From the NCBI RefSeq assembly GCF_910596095.1, contig NC_056533.1, positions 4,277,501 through 4,341,500 of the forward strand: a DNA stretch of 64,000 nt, in the 5' to 3' direction. This document shows positions 23,432 to 34,098 of the stretch, one piece after another. Positions within the stretch are counted from its first letter, which is position 1, and every line of letters begins with the position of its first letter. The notes below the pieces were generated by a model. The model did no database searches, was not told the DNA's origin, and saw nothing but the letters and a program-made list of their open reading frames with translations. The stretch comes from Thunnus maccoyii. Its lineage: Eukaryota > Chordata > Actinopteri > Scombriformes > Scombridae. Both the position numbers and the translations under genes were made by a program.

Positions 23432-26400
23432 GTGAGTGTTCTGGCTGTTAAATGTTGTGTATTGGTTACCTGGTGGAAAACGTATTACTAGGACTCGTGC
23501 CTCAATTTGGCATAAACCCGAAACAAACACCAGTATATGTTTCGGTTAAAGTTCAACTTATGGAATTAACTTTATGTCATAGTAAAAGCAACCGTGTGTC
23601 CGTCGAGAGGTGTGAAGGTATATCCATCACTAAGGTTAGCTTTTATTCCTCTCTCCGACCAGCGTCCAACAGATGAAGGTAGTTTCTAGTAACGGCTGCT
23701 GAGTGAGATGTGATTGTGTCGGGTCTTTGCTCTCAGGTTCCGCGGGGACGGTTACCGGGAGGGGTTCGAGAGGGGGACCCGCAGAGGGCTGCAGGACGGC
23801 CGCAGACACGGGGCCTCTCATGGGGCCAAACTGTCCACTGAGGTGAGTCAACACAGTGAAGATGACAATAGAGCCATTCCAGTGGAATGCTGCTTTTATC
23901 TCTCATAGTTTCATCTAGCTTAGTGCCATCACTTTACCTGTTTTGACACAAACTGGATCCAAGATGTGTTGGTTAACTGAATTTTCTTTAGATATGAATA
24001 AGAACCTCACAGACCATGACTGAAATGATTTACCAAACATCCCTCTGTATGAATACGGTTCAACGGGTCACAACTTTTCAAGTCTGTCAGAAACCCAAAT
24101 GAACATTGAAACATAATGGGGGAACAAAATCCACAGTCCTCCTTCTGTGCAAAAATGTATTTAAATGTTTATCTGAAGCTAATATGAAGCTTCAGCATCC
24201 AAATGAGTCAAATCAAGTAGATATCTTTCAACGTTACAGTCTTTTTAGCGCCAAAGTTCCTCTTTTTGTTACTATACTTCCACCGCAGCTCAACAGAGTT
24301 GTCCGAGGAAACACAAAGAGGGAATTTGATGGTAAAAAGACTGTAAATGTGTCAGATATCCACTTGATATGACTAACTCAGACTGCTGAAGCCTCATATA
24401 AGCTTCACATCAACTTTTAAATGACTGTGTGGACACACTGTGGATTTTGGCCTCCATCACTTACAATGAAATCACATTTGAAGGGGATCTTTTAATAGCC
24501 GGTATGAACAGGAGGAACCTGGACACCTGACTGTTGTGTTAAGACACACTTGAAAAATTGTGAACCTGTCCTTTAAATACACAGTCAGACAAGATTTAGC
24601 AACCTGTCAGCATGTTTCATTCATGAATGAACTGAGCATGTTAGCTACAATCCCTTTACCCTCTCTTGTCCTCTAACCCCTGACAGATTTCCTTCTATTA
24701 CGGGTTCGCCGTCACATGGAAATGTCTCCTTCAACACAATACAGATGTCAAATCAAGGTATGGCCTCCTTAAAATTTCTATTTCAACATTTTTTTCTTGT
24801 ACATCTTATCAACCCCTTTACTGATCATGGAAGAGGCTCAGTTTTGGTTTACAAATCGAAGCTTCAGTGCACCTACAGCAGAGATATTTTACTTATTGAA
24901 GTTCACTTTGAGTCCAGTGTTTTATCAAACTCATATGTTGTGTCTTTGTGTTGTCAGGAAGCGTGTAAAAACACTGGAGGCTCTCCTGGGTTTGATCCAA
25001 AACTCGTCCTATGATGATCCACATTCTCCAAAGCTGCAGGAGGACATGGACAAGCTTCGTGCCAAGTTTAGACAGGTACACTATCTGTTTGAAATTGGTA
25101 ATAGTGAGGGATCTGCAGGATCAGGGCTGATCAAGACATTTGATTTAAATCAATACAGATCAGCTGCTGATCCCTTGTTTACCGTTACCATGCTAACCAG
25201 GTACTTTACTGTCAAAGACACCTCATTGTGTGTCAGTCACTGGTTCTCTTTACTGAGGCACAGTGTTATGAGTGAGTGGAAAGAAGAGAGGCACAAACAA
25301 ATGAAGTTAATAATTGTTTTCAACGAGTCATTATGGTCTCAGTTGCTAAATTCAGCTCCTCTAATAAATGTACTGGTGGTCATTTTGGAAATTATTGCTC
25401 CATTAATAAGATTTGAAGACTAATAGTAGCTTTGATGTCCACCGTGTGGGTGTTGATTGACAGTTGGCTCACCTGCTGCTCTCCGCAGCTCCAGGACTCA
25501 CACTGAGTCAGACTATTGCAGCAATATTTCACTAAGTTTAACGTTACTTGATTATGATACCCGCCCTGTTAGCACAATTTAGCTAAAGTAGCTAACGCTC
25601 GGTGTTCCCGGTAAGCTAGCGCTCGCTTCAGTCTGAGCTAGCGGGGCGTGTTTCCAGAACGTGAAAGACAACACCTGCACTCCTTATGCTGCAGGAGGTA
25701 TCAGAGAACGTCACAGGGTAGGTGGTCCACATGTACAAAGTGCCCTAAACTGCTCCTGGTGGTCAGGCCAGCATCTTGCATTGTAGTTGCTTCAGTGAGT
25801 GAGTGAGTGAGATGTCTTCTCTCTGGACGATCGCATCACATTCTCAAGTTAAACTTTCATTCATAACTTATCCATAATTTAAGATGATTAATTTAATAGT
25901 TTTGAAGCCGGACCTTCAGTATTTGGGTTAAGTAGCTTGTGTAAATGTCTTAACCTGTTATTTCAATGTGTCTGATACAATTAAATCAACATCGCATATC
26001 TTCCGTTGCTGTTTATAGAAGAATCAGATTGAAGTCGATATTAGCAGATACTCACTATTAAAGGACTCGGATCAGGGGAAGAAATACACGATCAAGACAT
26101 CCCTAATCAATAATTAGAAATAAACCAAATGTGTTGGTCTGTAGTCCTGGTAACATTATAAAATTAAGAACTCCCAGATGCTGACCCATGATACATGTGG
26201 CTTTCTCAGACCTGCAGACACCATGTTGACCTGTACAAAGTCATTAATAAAATGTAACTACAAGTACTCACCAGGCATGTATTACAACATCTAAAAATAC
26301 TCAGTTTGGGACAGTAATGTGTGTCTGATATGGTTTTTCCTGAACAAAAGTAATTACTAGGGGTGTGCCCGAATACAAATACTGGGTGTTCCCCAGAGAT

Positions 26401-27421
26401 AAAGTTGAGCTACTGACACAAGCAAAGTGCTCTTAAAGACTCTTCATAAACTGTTGTTCCTCTTCTCCTTTCCACAAAATTAGGTTGTAAAAAAAATAGG
26501 CAACAAATAAAAAGTGCAAAGCAATAATTGCCTTTGAAGTTCCTCCCTACACATTACACGGTGTGCTGTCTCTGTGTTATAGGTGTACAAATAGATAGGT
26601 CTGACTGCAATGAGGTGATGAATAAAGTTTTAGCTCAGTAATCATAATAATTTACTGAAATTAAATGTGTAATAAGAACAAAAACAGGATTTTTAAGCCT
26701 CTTTCCACTTTTATTCAAATACAAATACAGATACAAATAATTTTGCTGCCTCAACAAATACAAATACAAATACTGGGATCTCTGCACATCCCTAGTAATT
26801 TCCACATTAAATTCCTTAAAATGGCATCTCCTCCCTCTCCTTCTCCACCTCAAACTAGTCGTGATGTCACAAATCAAGCTTGTAGGTCTGCCCCTTAAAA
26901 TTGGATTTTCAACGAGCACAGAGAAACTTTCTACTTTCACTCTGTGCTGAAACTGAAGGCCTGTTGACTATAAACCCTCCTCTGCTGATAGTTACCTGGT
27001 GTACTGAGCTGCAGAGAGAAATCCAAGCTGCTCTACTGCTTGTCCTTCCAAAGCCTTCTACCAAAATGTTAATTTTTTTATGCTGCTACCTAATGACCTT
27101 CTGTACCTTGCTGTTTCACTAATGTAACACTGATGGAGCAGAATGTACCAGAGCAGATACACACTGCCGGTCTATGTCAACAAATAAGAAGTATAGATTT
27201 AACTTTACTGCAGACACCCAGGTTCAGTTCAAATTCCAGTCTAATCTGAATCTGGCTGTGAGTGTTTTACATACCAACTTGGCCTCCTGTGAATCTCCAT
27301 CATCTCAACTATCCTGCTAACTAGCTACCTGCTGTCTGGTGTTGTCCAGGTCTGCTCTATGCTGAGCGTCCCCACTGACTTCAAGGATTACGTCAAAACA
27401 TCAGGTGGCACTTCTTTCTGA
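23373..27421 (+). CDS. lto1: LTO1 / ORAOV1, ABCE1 maturation factor (5 coding exons)
   Basis: The coding sequence joins 23373-23431, 23737-23842, 24687-24757, 24958-25075 and 27350-27421 (426 nt, 141 aa; human is about 137 aa). All junctions are AG/GT and the frame is kept throughout. The start ATG has a good context (GTGGAGATGG), with an in-frame TAG just upstream at 23364. Residues 23-61 carry the LTO1/YAE1 GX3 repeat, with glycines at 25, 29, 33, 37, 41, 45, 49 and 61. FAVTWKCLL (62-70), YDDP (97-100) and the C-terminal phenylalanine also fit the family. Known role: with YAE1, LTO1 recruits the cytosolic iron-sulfur targeting machinery to ABCE1 (Rli1), so it supports ribosome recycling and biogenesis; human LTO1 is co-amplified with CCND1 in carcinomas. 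Oddity: two of the ten GX3 positions (53 and 57) are serine. Introns 1-3 are short (115-844 nt); intron 4 (2.27 kb) is full of repeats. It is convergent with ccnd1. Confidence 0.95.
23737..23842 (+). CDS. lto1: lto1 coding exon 2 (GX3 motif)
   Basis: This exon follows TTTGCTCTCAG and ends before GTGAGT. It encodes residues 20-55 with a glycine every fourth residue ([23 protein letters not shown]), the diagnostic LTO1/YAE1 motif. It is much more GC-rich than the flanking introns. Confidence 0.95.
24687..24757 (+). CDS. lto1: lto1 coding exon 3
   Basis: The acceptor is CCCCTGACAG and the donor is GTATGG. It encodes [15 protein letters not shown] and on to residue 78, matching the mammalian GFAFAWKCLL segment. 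It ends two bases into codon 79. Confidence 0.94.
24958..25075 (+). CDS. lto1: lto1 coding exon 4
   Basis: The acceptor is GTTGTCAG and the donor is GTACAC. It encodes residues 79-118, including [15 protein letters not shown] and the charged helix [12 protein letters not shown]. Open frame continues into both flanking introns, which gives a misleading 208-codon ORF (24797-25423), but the splice sites and homology define the exon. Confidence 0.94.
25105..26106. mobile_element. lto1: Possible degraded hAT-like element in lto1 intron 4
   Basis: The right end reads GATCAAGACATCCCTA, a typical hAT-type terminus. The left end, around GAGGGATCTGCAGGATCA, could be its inverted partner. The interior has GATCAG-rich ends and a CpG-bearing middle (25560-25670, CTAGCGCTCGCTTC). 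No clear target duplication, so limits are tentative. Confidence 0.4.
26358..26794. mobile_element. Non-autonomous hAT-like element, short copy (lto1 intron 4)
   Basis: 437-bp element with termini TAGGGGTGTGCCCGAATAC and GCACATCCCTA. It is flanked by GTAATTAC (26350-26357) and GTAATTTC (26795-26802), an 8-bp duplication with 7 of 8 matches. It is an internally deleted relative of 21930-22713: it lacks about 230 nt near the left end and about 105 nt covering the tRNA-like segment. It sits directly beside R1 copy C. Confidence 0.88.
26803..27000 (+). repeat. Dispersed repeat family R1, copy C (lto1 intron 4)
   Basis: It contains GTGATGTCACAAATCAAGCT, AGGTCTGCCCCTTAAA and GAGCACAGAGAAACTTTCTA, in the same order as copies A and B. 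The hAT short copy inserted immediately to its left. Confidence 0.7.
27350..27421 (+). CDS. lto1: lto1 coding exon 5 and stop
   Basis: The acceptor is GGTGTTGTCCAG. It encodes the last 23 residues ([15 protein letters not shown] and on to GGTSF) and the stop TGA at 27419-27421. The C-terminal phenylalanine matches the mammalian protein; in yeast Lto1 the C-terminal aromatic residue (Trp) docks to the iron-sulfur targeting complex. Confidence 0.92.
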   Translation, partial: VCSMLSVPTDFKDYVKTSGGTSF

Positions 27422-27900
27422 ATTTCTCCTGATGATGAGGAGGAAGAAGAGCAGAGCCAACCCGCGTGCTCAGGACAAGAGAATGAAGCTGTCTACTTCT
27501 GATGACGTCAGACAGACGGCAGCTACTGATTGGTCTGCGGTGAATTCATTAGAGGGTGAAGTGAAGCAGTGACTGTGTGAGTGTGAGACAAATCTTTGCC
27601 TTTTACGTTCCGGAGGTCTGACACGTTGAAGAGTGATCACAGCGCTGCGAGAAACGTCCACTGCTCTCGGTAAACTGTAGACACGGGAGGAGACGTCTGT
27701 AGTTGGAGCTGAGCCAAACAAGGAAGCGCTTCTGACTGTAGGATTGACTTGTCTGATTGACAGAACTATCCAGAGTCCAGAAACCGGGATGAGGAAAAAG
27801 AAACAACTGTGGTAAAAGAGTGGATTCATTGCAGTGATTGATGTGTTTAAGGGAATTAATTGAAATTTAAGAAAGTAATAAACTACATCAACCAAAGATG
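27422..27900 (+). other. lto1: lto1 3' UTR (inferred)
   Basis: This is non-coding sequence after the lto1 stop, running to a candidate polyadenylation signal AATAAA at 27877-27882. A second AATAAA lies at 27955-27960. The end of the transcript is inferred from these signals only. The opposite-strand ORFs here have no recognisable homology. Confidence 0.55.
27877..27882 (+). terminator. lto1: lto1 candidate polyadenylation signal
   Basis: Canonical AATAAA, 456 nt after the lto1 stop codon, with an alternative AATAAA at 27955-27960. It is the first canonical hexamer I see downstream of the stop, and no transcript evidence is available. Confidence 0.5.
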
Positions 27901-28021
27901 ACTTATGTTAGGATTTACATTATTTACAGAACAAAGACACAACAGCAAAATACAAATAAAATTCTAGAACACGACTTGCTCTTTGGTGTTGAAGTGTTTG
28001 TATTCTTCGTCCAGTCGTTTT

Positions 28022-28546
28022 CAGCTGTGGCGGAAAGTAACTAAGCTAATTTGCTCAAGTACATTATGTTAAAGTTTGAGGTATTTATACTTTCTGCTAC
28101 TTGTTTATTTGTTTTAAACTACATTTCAGAGGCAGATATTGTACTTTTTAATTCACTACGTTTATTTAACAGCTATATTTTAGTTTAAAGAGTACGGTTT
28201 TACATTCAAAACATTTGAAGAGTTATGAAGTATGCTTTGTTACATATGAAGCACACCACATTATACTTAATATTGTAGCTGAAATTAAATCAACCTTCAG
28301 CTGCTACAACAATAAAATGCTGCTGACATGTTAATCAGTAATATAAAATAAAACATGTTTTACACCTTGGAAGGAGCAATGCTGCAACATGATACTTTCA
28401 TATTCTGCCTGTTAAAACTACTGTAAAGTAATGAACTTTTACCAAAGTGAAATGTTGAATGCAGGAATTTTGCTTGTAATGGAGTATTTGTACATTGTTG
28501 TGTTGCTACTTAAGTCAAGTACTGAAGTAAATTCAGCCCACAACAG
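28022..28546. mobile_element. Old non-autonomous hAT copy (same family as 12393-12780)
   Basis: The termini, CAGCTGTGGCGGAAAGTAAC at the left and CAGCCCACAACAG at the right, are decayed versions of the CAGNGGTGGAAAGTAAC ends. Interior landmarks include GCTACAACAATAAAATGCTG, GAATGCAGGAATTTTGCTTG and TAATGGAGTATTTGTACATT, which fit a full-length member of the common teleost family. No intact target duplication was seen, so it is probably older than the 12393 copy. Confidence 0.75.
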
Positions 28547-29199
28547 TTAAATCATTACAACGAAGGAAAGTGTTACACATTTGTTAGCTGCAACGATTAG
28601 TCGACTGACAAAATCAGAAACTGTTTTGATAATTGATGAATTCATTCAAGTAATTTTTTAAAGTAAAAACACCAAAATTCACTGGTTCCAGATTCTTCAA
28701 TGTGGATATACACAACAAAGGACAGCACAGACCTTAGACTCTTGTTATTAATACTGTAGCACTTTGAGTTTCACTATGAATGAAAAGTGCAGTGCAAATG
28801 AACAATTATTATTTTTTTACTATACACTCTGGTTTTCTTACTCTTCTATGATATCAAACTACACATCTTTGGATTTTGGGCTGTTGTTCTTGTGATAGGT
28901 ATTTTTTTTTACTATTCTCTGAATTTTTGGGCCCAAACAATTAATTGATTAGTCAATAAAATAACGTCAGTAATGCTTTATCTCAATACAGAACAGTCTT
29001 CATCTATATAATTGAATGGCAGTGTGGAGGTGTAGAGTGCAAAATGATTATCATGAAAATATCACAAGCTGTAATCTTTTAACAAAGAAGTTAAGGTCTT
29101 GGCTTGGTCAGAGGTTTGAAAACATAGCATGAGGTAAGGGTTAGAATTTGTAACACAATTCTATTATTATTTTTTCTGATTAGATCTTTTTAGACCAAG

Positions 29200-29330
29200 A
29201 GGTGCAGCAGGCTCCACAGAGGAAGTAAAGATATACCATTTATCAGGCTTTGGATACACACTCGGTTCAATAAATTCATAGTTGGTTTTGGGCTCTTTGG
29301 GGGATTTTATTTTATCATAATGAAAAAGTT
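29200..29330 (+). repeat. Dispersed repeat family R3, copy 1
   Basis: CACAGAGGAAGTAAAGATAT and ATCAGGCTTTGGATACACAC recur as CACAGAGGAATTATATATAT and ATCAGGCTTTGAATACACAC at 32600-32730, followed in both by TTGGTTTT. Confidence 0.6.
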
Positions 29331-30404
29331 AACAGTTTTGTCCTTTTAATATAGTGTGAGTGTGAACTTTTAATCATATACAGCAATTACATGAAAACAT
29401 TTTGGCCCAAAGATGCTTCTTTCAGCCACTGGATGGCGCTGCTGTCACTCAGTGATATTCGCAACAATCCTAAACTCTCTTTCACTCACACTCACACATG
29501 CTTATATTTCTGTCAATGTTGGGATGATCTTTGTTCTTTGCAGTGGTTATGTTCACTTTATAGAAATAGCTGATATGCTGAATTATTGAATGAAAACATT
29601 ACGTTCAGACACTGCTAATAGTTTTAATTTTAAAAAAAATGATTGGGTGGAAACAATACAGTAATAATGAATACTGCAATCAAAAGCACTAACTTTAGGC
29701 CTACTGGAGTTTCCTCATTCTTATTATATCCTGTGCCAATGACATTGTATGATGACAAACTTTTGTGGCTGTTATAGACTTTTATGTCCACATGGAAATG
29801 AGGGAACTGTCTGAGCAGCCAATGCTTTTCATTAATTTTACTACTACAAAAATCAAAATGTTCAGACTGAACCACAATATCATTGTAATGGATGTTTACA
29901 ACAGACAATTCGGGTAATAATTTTACTATTTACCTCAATCTCTCTCCCTAAGTTAAGTTTGTTTACAACCTGTCTAACAGGTATGAGTGCGATTAAAATA
30001 TAGTTATTAACAATTAAAGGATGGGTTAGGATTTTCTCAAGTATATCTTAATAATTTTTAAGAATGTAAGAAATTTCAAAAAATTTAAGACATAATTTTA
30101 TATTTGTATACACTTGAAAGGTGCATGTAACTGAATCCTCTTGAAAATAACATGATACAAAATACAATGTAATTATACCGTTTACAGAATTCAAATGTTA
30201 TTTATGGTATTTAAGGAGAGTTTATACAGAATCCCTTGTGGCATTGTCACACATCAAAGTAGTTCCATCATCAGGTTAAAATTTCAGTTTGTCTGTTACT
30301 TTGGTTCATGACCACATACCTGCAATAATAATAACATTTCCTTGAGCGTCGGCCATAATTGCTTAATTGTGGCTCTAATTGCTCGGTTGATCGAGGTTCA
30401 ATGC

Positions 30405-30565
30405 TTATGGCACATGATGAGAAGTAAACAGTATTTCTGACAACCGAACAAACTCCATCTGCTGAGAAAGACCATACGATGCGGGTAAAAGCGCACAAAC
30501 TAATGTTTCCAAGGTCAAGAATGAACTCCCATGCTCAATAAAGTGGTCACTTTGAATGTAAGTGT
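30405..30565 (+). repeat. Dispersed repeat family R4, copy 1
   Basis: CTCCATCTGCTGAGAAAGAC, AAGGTCAAGAATGAACTCCC and CTCAATAAAGTGGTCACTTT recur in the same order at 32430-32560. The CTCAATAAAGTGGT block resembles the tail of a retroposed or DNA-element repeat. Confidence 0.65.
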
Positions 30566-30829
30566 ATTTTATCAGCAGATGCAGACAATGAAAAAGTAAT
30601 CCTAATAAAAAGCAGATTGAACAATGTGTTAGTCCATCTCTCAATACTGACTTCCCCACAGTCTATGATCAGCCCCAAACCCCATGGTTCCTACTCAAGA
30701 CGTAAATCCTTAAAAATGAGTCACTTTTTTTTAAAAATGTATGAGTAATTTCCTGTAGCAGCTGGGCACTGTAGTTTTCAGCTAAATTTACTCAAACAGG
30801 CATAAATACTGCATTTCAGCCTGAACTGT

Positions 30830-30985
30830 GATGAGTATCTAGTGCTAATTAGTGAAGTTAGCATGCTAACAAGCTAAACTAAGATGATGAAGAAGGTAAA
30901 CACTTAACCTGCTAAACATCAGCATGCTAGCAATGTCATAGGGAGCATGTTAGCATTTAGCTACCAGAGTCCAGTCTCAGAGGTG
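30830..30985. repeat. Teleost interspersed repeat (TTAGCATGCTAACA type), copy 1
   Basis: GTTAGCATGCTAACAAGCTA, ATCAGCATGCTAGCAATGTC and GAGCATGTTAGCATTTAGCT are typical of a very common teleost repeat. A second copy is at 48720-48945. Confidence 0.6.
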
Positions 30986-31304
30986 CTAACGAGGCTGTAG
31001 ACTTTTAGTCTTGTTTCATAGCATATAGAAATGCCATGAAACATTGTTGCATTCAACTGGCTTAGGAGTCCGAACTTTTGAGAGGAAGAACAAAGACAAC
31101 AATGACGCCATTTTTGTTACAACCATAATGATATTGTGCCACAGAAGTAGAACGTGTTTTTGTCTAACTCGACTAAACTGCATGTGGGCCTATAATATCT
31201 TTCTACTGATGTCAAACTCCTGTTCTTCTGTTTGGATCAAACAAGGTCACCAACCTCTCCTGTGAACAGTTTATGTACAGAGTGTATACATGCTGTTAGT
31301 CGGT

Positions 31305-31332
31305 ACACACACACACACACACACACACACAC
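31305..31332 (+). repeat. (AC)14 microsatellite
   Basis: Uninterrupted AC tract. A (TG)n tract in the opposite sense begins about 120 bp further on. Confidence 0.92.
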
Positions 31333-31452
31333 TCAATAACAACAATAGCATCAGGAGGCACCAGAGAGGACTAAAGGGACATTTTCAGCCTTTGTCAGCC
31401 AGCCACTTTCAATTCCATGTCCAAACTCACACTGACAATAACCCAACAGGAC

Positions 31453-31454
31453 TG

Positions 31455-31498
<44 letters not shown>
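31453..31498 (+). repeat. (TG)23 microsatellite with one TT interruption
   Basis: TG repeated over 46 bp with one interruption (GTTTG). Confidence 0.92.
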
Positions 31499-31685
31499 GG
31501 GTACAGTAGCAGCTGGTTTATGCAGTGTCAGGCAGCAGGTGAACGCTGTCTTCTAGTCGGCAGCTTCTGAAGGCAAACAGAGAAAAGAGAATGAGGGAGG
31601 TGGAGGGGTGGAGGGTGACAAGGGCCAAATGAGAGAGGCTGCATTCAGATGAGTGTTTTAGTACGACTTGTACCCTCTTAAAGTC

Positions 31686-31703
31686 AAAAAAAAAAAAAAA
31701 AAA
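31686..31703 (+). repeat. A18 homopolymer
   Basis: Eighteen consecutive A residues just upstream of a long purine-rich stretch. Confidence 0.9.
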
Positions 31704-31790
31704 TCAAAGGCGGAGACAGAGTGAGCAATTATCAAATGAAGAAAAGACAGAAAGAGAAAAGGAATGAATGTATTGTAGCGGCAGTAAAGT

Positions 31791-31920
31791 GGAGAGGAAG
31801 AGGAGGAGGAGGAGACAGAAGGGGTAAGGAGTTAGAGGAGGAGGAAAAGGAAGGAAGGGAGAGGGAGGAGGAGGAGTGGAGAGGGATGAGGAGGAAGAGC
31901 AGGAGGGAGAGGAGGAGGGA
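31791..31920 (+). repeat. 130-bp GGA/GAA purine tract
   Basis: Almost only purines, built from GGA, GAA and GGGA units with a few T/C interruptions. Both strands give low-complexity ORFs (Glu/Arg-rich or Ser/Pro/Leu-rich) that I treat as artefacts. Confidence 0.9.
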
Positions 31921-32084
31921 CTGTGGTCTTTGAGAGAATGTGGAGGAATGTGGGGAGCAGGTGGTGAGTGGTGACATGAAAAGCAGTGGTGACAAATGCA
32001 GCCGTCCGGCCGGCCGGCAGCAGAAAAGCCCTCTGAATGAAATGGAGGCATCGGATTTCACCACAAGCACACCAACAGCTCCAC

Positions 32085-32110
32085 GAGGAGGAGGAGGAGG
32101 AGGAGGAGGA
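32085..32110 (+). repeat. (GAG)n trinucleotide repeat
   Basis: About eight GAG/GGA units followed by AGGGGGG. It gives a false poly-proline or poly-glycine ORF. Confidence 0.9.
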
Positions 32111-32339
32111 AGGGGGGTCTCCATGGATAACAGCAGAGACACATAGTGTCCTCTGAGTGAACACACATGGTTTAGATAGAAGGCTTTATTCACTTAGTAT
32201 AGACATTTAGATTCTACGTGAATGATTATAGACATTATTTGTTTACATATAAGTATAAATGAACAGTATGGATACAGACATTTTGAGAAGAATGAAACAT
32301 TAAGGGGCAAAAAAAAACTCCACTCAAGGTCAAATTAAC

Positions 32340-32565
32340 TTGCATTTCTGTAACTTTCAATCTCATGGACTTCCTCAGCGGATAATAAGTTCCATACTTA
32401 GGTTACATGATGACCACTGTGACAACTGAAAAAGTTCCATCTACTGAGGAAGACCATGAGATGTGGGTGAAAGCACTGGAAAAAGTTAGTAAGTCACCTT
32501 GAGTGATGTTTCAAAGGTCAAGGAGGAACTTTCACACTCAATAAAGTGGTGACTTTGATTGAATA
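32340..32565 (+). repeat. Dispersed repeat family R4, copy 2, with internal foldback
   Basis: It contains TTCCATCTACTGAGGAAGAC, TTTCAAAGGTCAAGGAGGAA and CTCAATAAAGTGGTGACTTT, as in 30405-30565. In addition, CTCATGGACTTCCTCAG (from 32363) pairs with CTGAGGAAGACCATGAG (32445-32461) except for one mismatch, forming a hairpin. Confidence 0.65.
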
Positions 32566-32599
32566 TGATATAGAGTTATCACCCCTTTATTATATTTTA

Positions 32600-32730
32600 G
32601 CAGCTGGAGCTCTACAGCACAGAGGAATTATATATATCAGGCTTTGAATACACACAATACTTGTTAGTAGAACAAATAATTGTTGGTTTTCATGAGATTT
32701 GGTGACAATAAGAAAAATATAGAATACCTC
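32600..32730 (+). repeat. Dispersed repeat family R3, copy 2
   Basis: Shares blocks with 29200-29330, as described there. Confidence 0.6.
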
Positions 32731-33532
32731 AAAAATTACCTTTAAAATTTTGGATTTCTTCATTGGACTCTTGGTTTCAAAAGTAAATTGACTTGTACAT
32801 GACAATATCTAGCTCATCAAGATATGGCAGCCAGTCAGAGATGCTGTTGGGGGGACTTCCATCTGCTCAATAAATAATGCTGAAAATGACAACCACCTAC
32901 TGTGGTATGTTTATTGTTGTTTGTTAAAGAATGTGAGGAGCTTCAGGATTACTGATTTTCAGAAGTTGTCTGGTTTGTTGATGGTATGTTTTCTATATTC
33001 ATTTGCTTTATTTTCAATTTTTTAACACCGCCAGCACATGAGTGAACCAAGGGGCAGCTCAGGCCACCAGGGGGCGCCCGATGAGCCACATTAAAAATGT
33101 GAGGCTTTCTTTCTTTCTTTTTTAACCAGGTTGATGTATTTACATGGTTTTGCATATTTTCATATTGCAAAATTATTGTGGCCAGTTGGAATTAAAGTGG
33201 GTAGTTTTTTCTAAATGTTATCATTTGTGGTTTGTACACTTTGTCTTATTTGTCTCTATTTCCTCTTTTTCTTTGTAACAGTTTTTTTACATACTTATAA
33301 CTTAGATGTCTTGCATGATGGTTTGTTGATTTCAACACCATGCATTCTCATGCCACTAGTATTACATTTTTACACTCATCATGTTTTATTTTGTTTTATT
33401 ATTTATACCCTCATATGTCTATTATTGTTCGGTAGTAGTGGTGGTGAGGGGGTTGTACTTGTGTTTCAGGTTTCAGTGGAGAGTTATACTGTCCTTAGAT
33501 GCACACAAAGATATTACATATGTGTGCAAAAC

Positions 33533-34098
33533 CAGCCCGTCCGCACGAAAAAAACGACAGCATAGGTCTAAAATTTGGGCCGGCAAAAATGACCTATAGT
33601 TACGTTTACGCCCTCTAGTGGCTGTAGTAATTATGACCCAGGAAAGTGATGCAGTTCAGATGACGTTGATATAAGGTGACTTGGTAAGATGATTTTGCCT
33701 TGTTAAGGGGAGGCAGGTTGCATTGGGTTGGGTTGGGTGGATGGCTAATTACTGGATTTTGTCGTAGGAGACCACTGTTTGCTTCCCGTTTCCAACTGCG
33801 AGTTGGGACATTTTTAAAAAAAACGTAGCATGGTGTTTACTGTTGCCATGTTGGGTAACTTAAAGGAAGCATAAACCGCATTTCAAGTGATCATTTTAAC
33901 CCAAACCATGATCTTTCCCTAACCCTACCCAGACCTAACCACAGCGCTGTCACACCATAAAACCAACAGTGATTTGTAATGGTTTTGGGAAGCTGGGGTG
34001 CATAACTACGGCCGCTAGATGGCGTAAACGTAACTATAGGTCATTTTTGCTGGCCTGGATTTTAGACCTATACTGTTGTTTTTTTATGAGGATGTGTG
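33533..34098. mobile_element. Terminal-inverted-repeat element, MULE-like, 566 bp
   Basis: The arms pair over about 75 bp (AAAATGACCTATAGTTACGT in the left arm matches its reverse complement in the right; also CATAGGTCTAAAAT). It is flanked by exact 9-bp direct repeats GTGCAAAAC (33524-33532 and 34099-34107). Long inverted repeats with 9-bp duplications are typical of Mutator-like elements. The interior contains AACCCAAACCATGATCTTTC and CCTAACCCTACCCAG. It encodes no transposase. Confidence 0.8.

Larger units (their letters stand above)
28547..33522. other. Convergent intergenic region between lto1 and ccnd1 (left part)
   Basis: No gene recognised. It holds two related repeat pairs (29200-29330 with 32600-32730; 30405-30565 with 32340-32565), a TTAGCATGCTAACA-type repeat, and large CA/GT, poly(A) and purine-rich simple repeats, each listed separately. 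Confidence 0.5.

Noticed and set aside
24797..25423. 208-codon plus-strand ORF
   Set aside because: It is lto1 exon 4 (24958-25075) with chance open frame in both flanking introns. Splice sites and homology limit the coding part to 118 nt.
27470..27895. 141-codon minus-strand ORF overlapping the lto1 3' UTR
   Set aside because: Antisense to a known transcript end, no homology, serine-rich composition typical of chance ORFs.
31732..32193. Proline/serine-rich and glutamate-rich ORFs of 110-153 codons
   Set aside because: They are translations of the GGA/GAG simple repeats on either strand.
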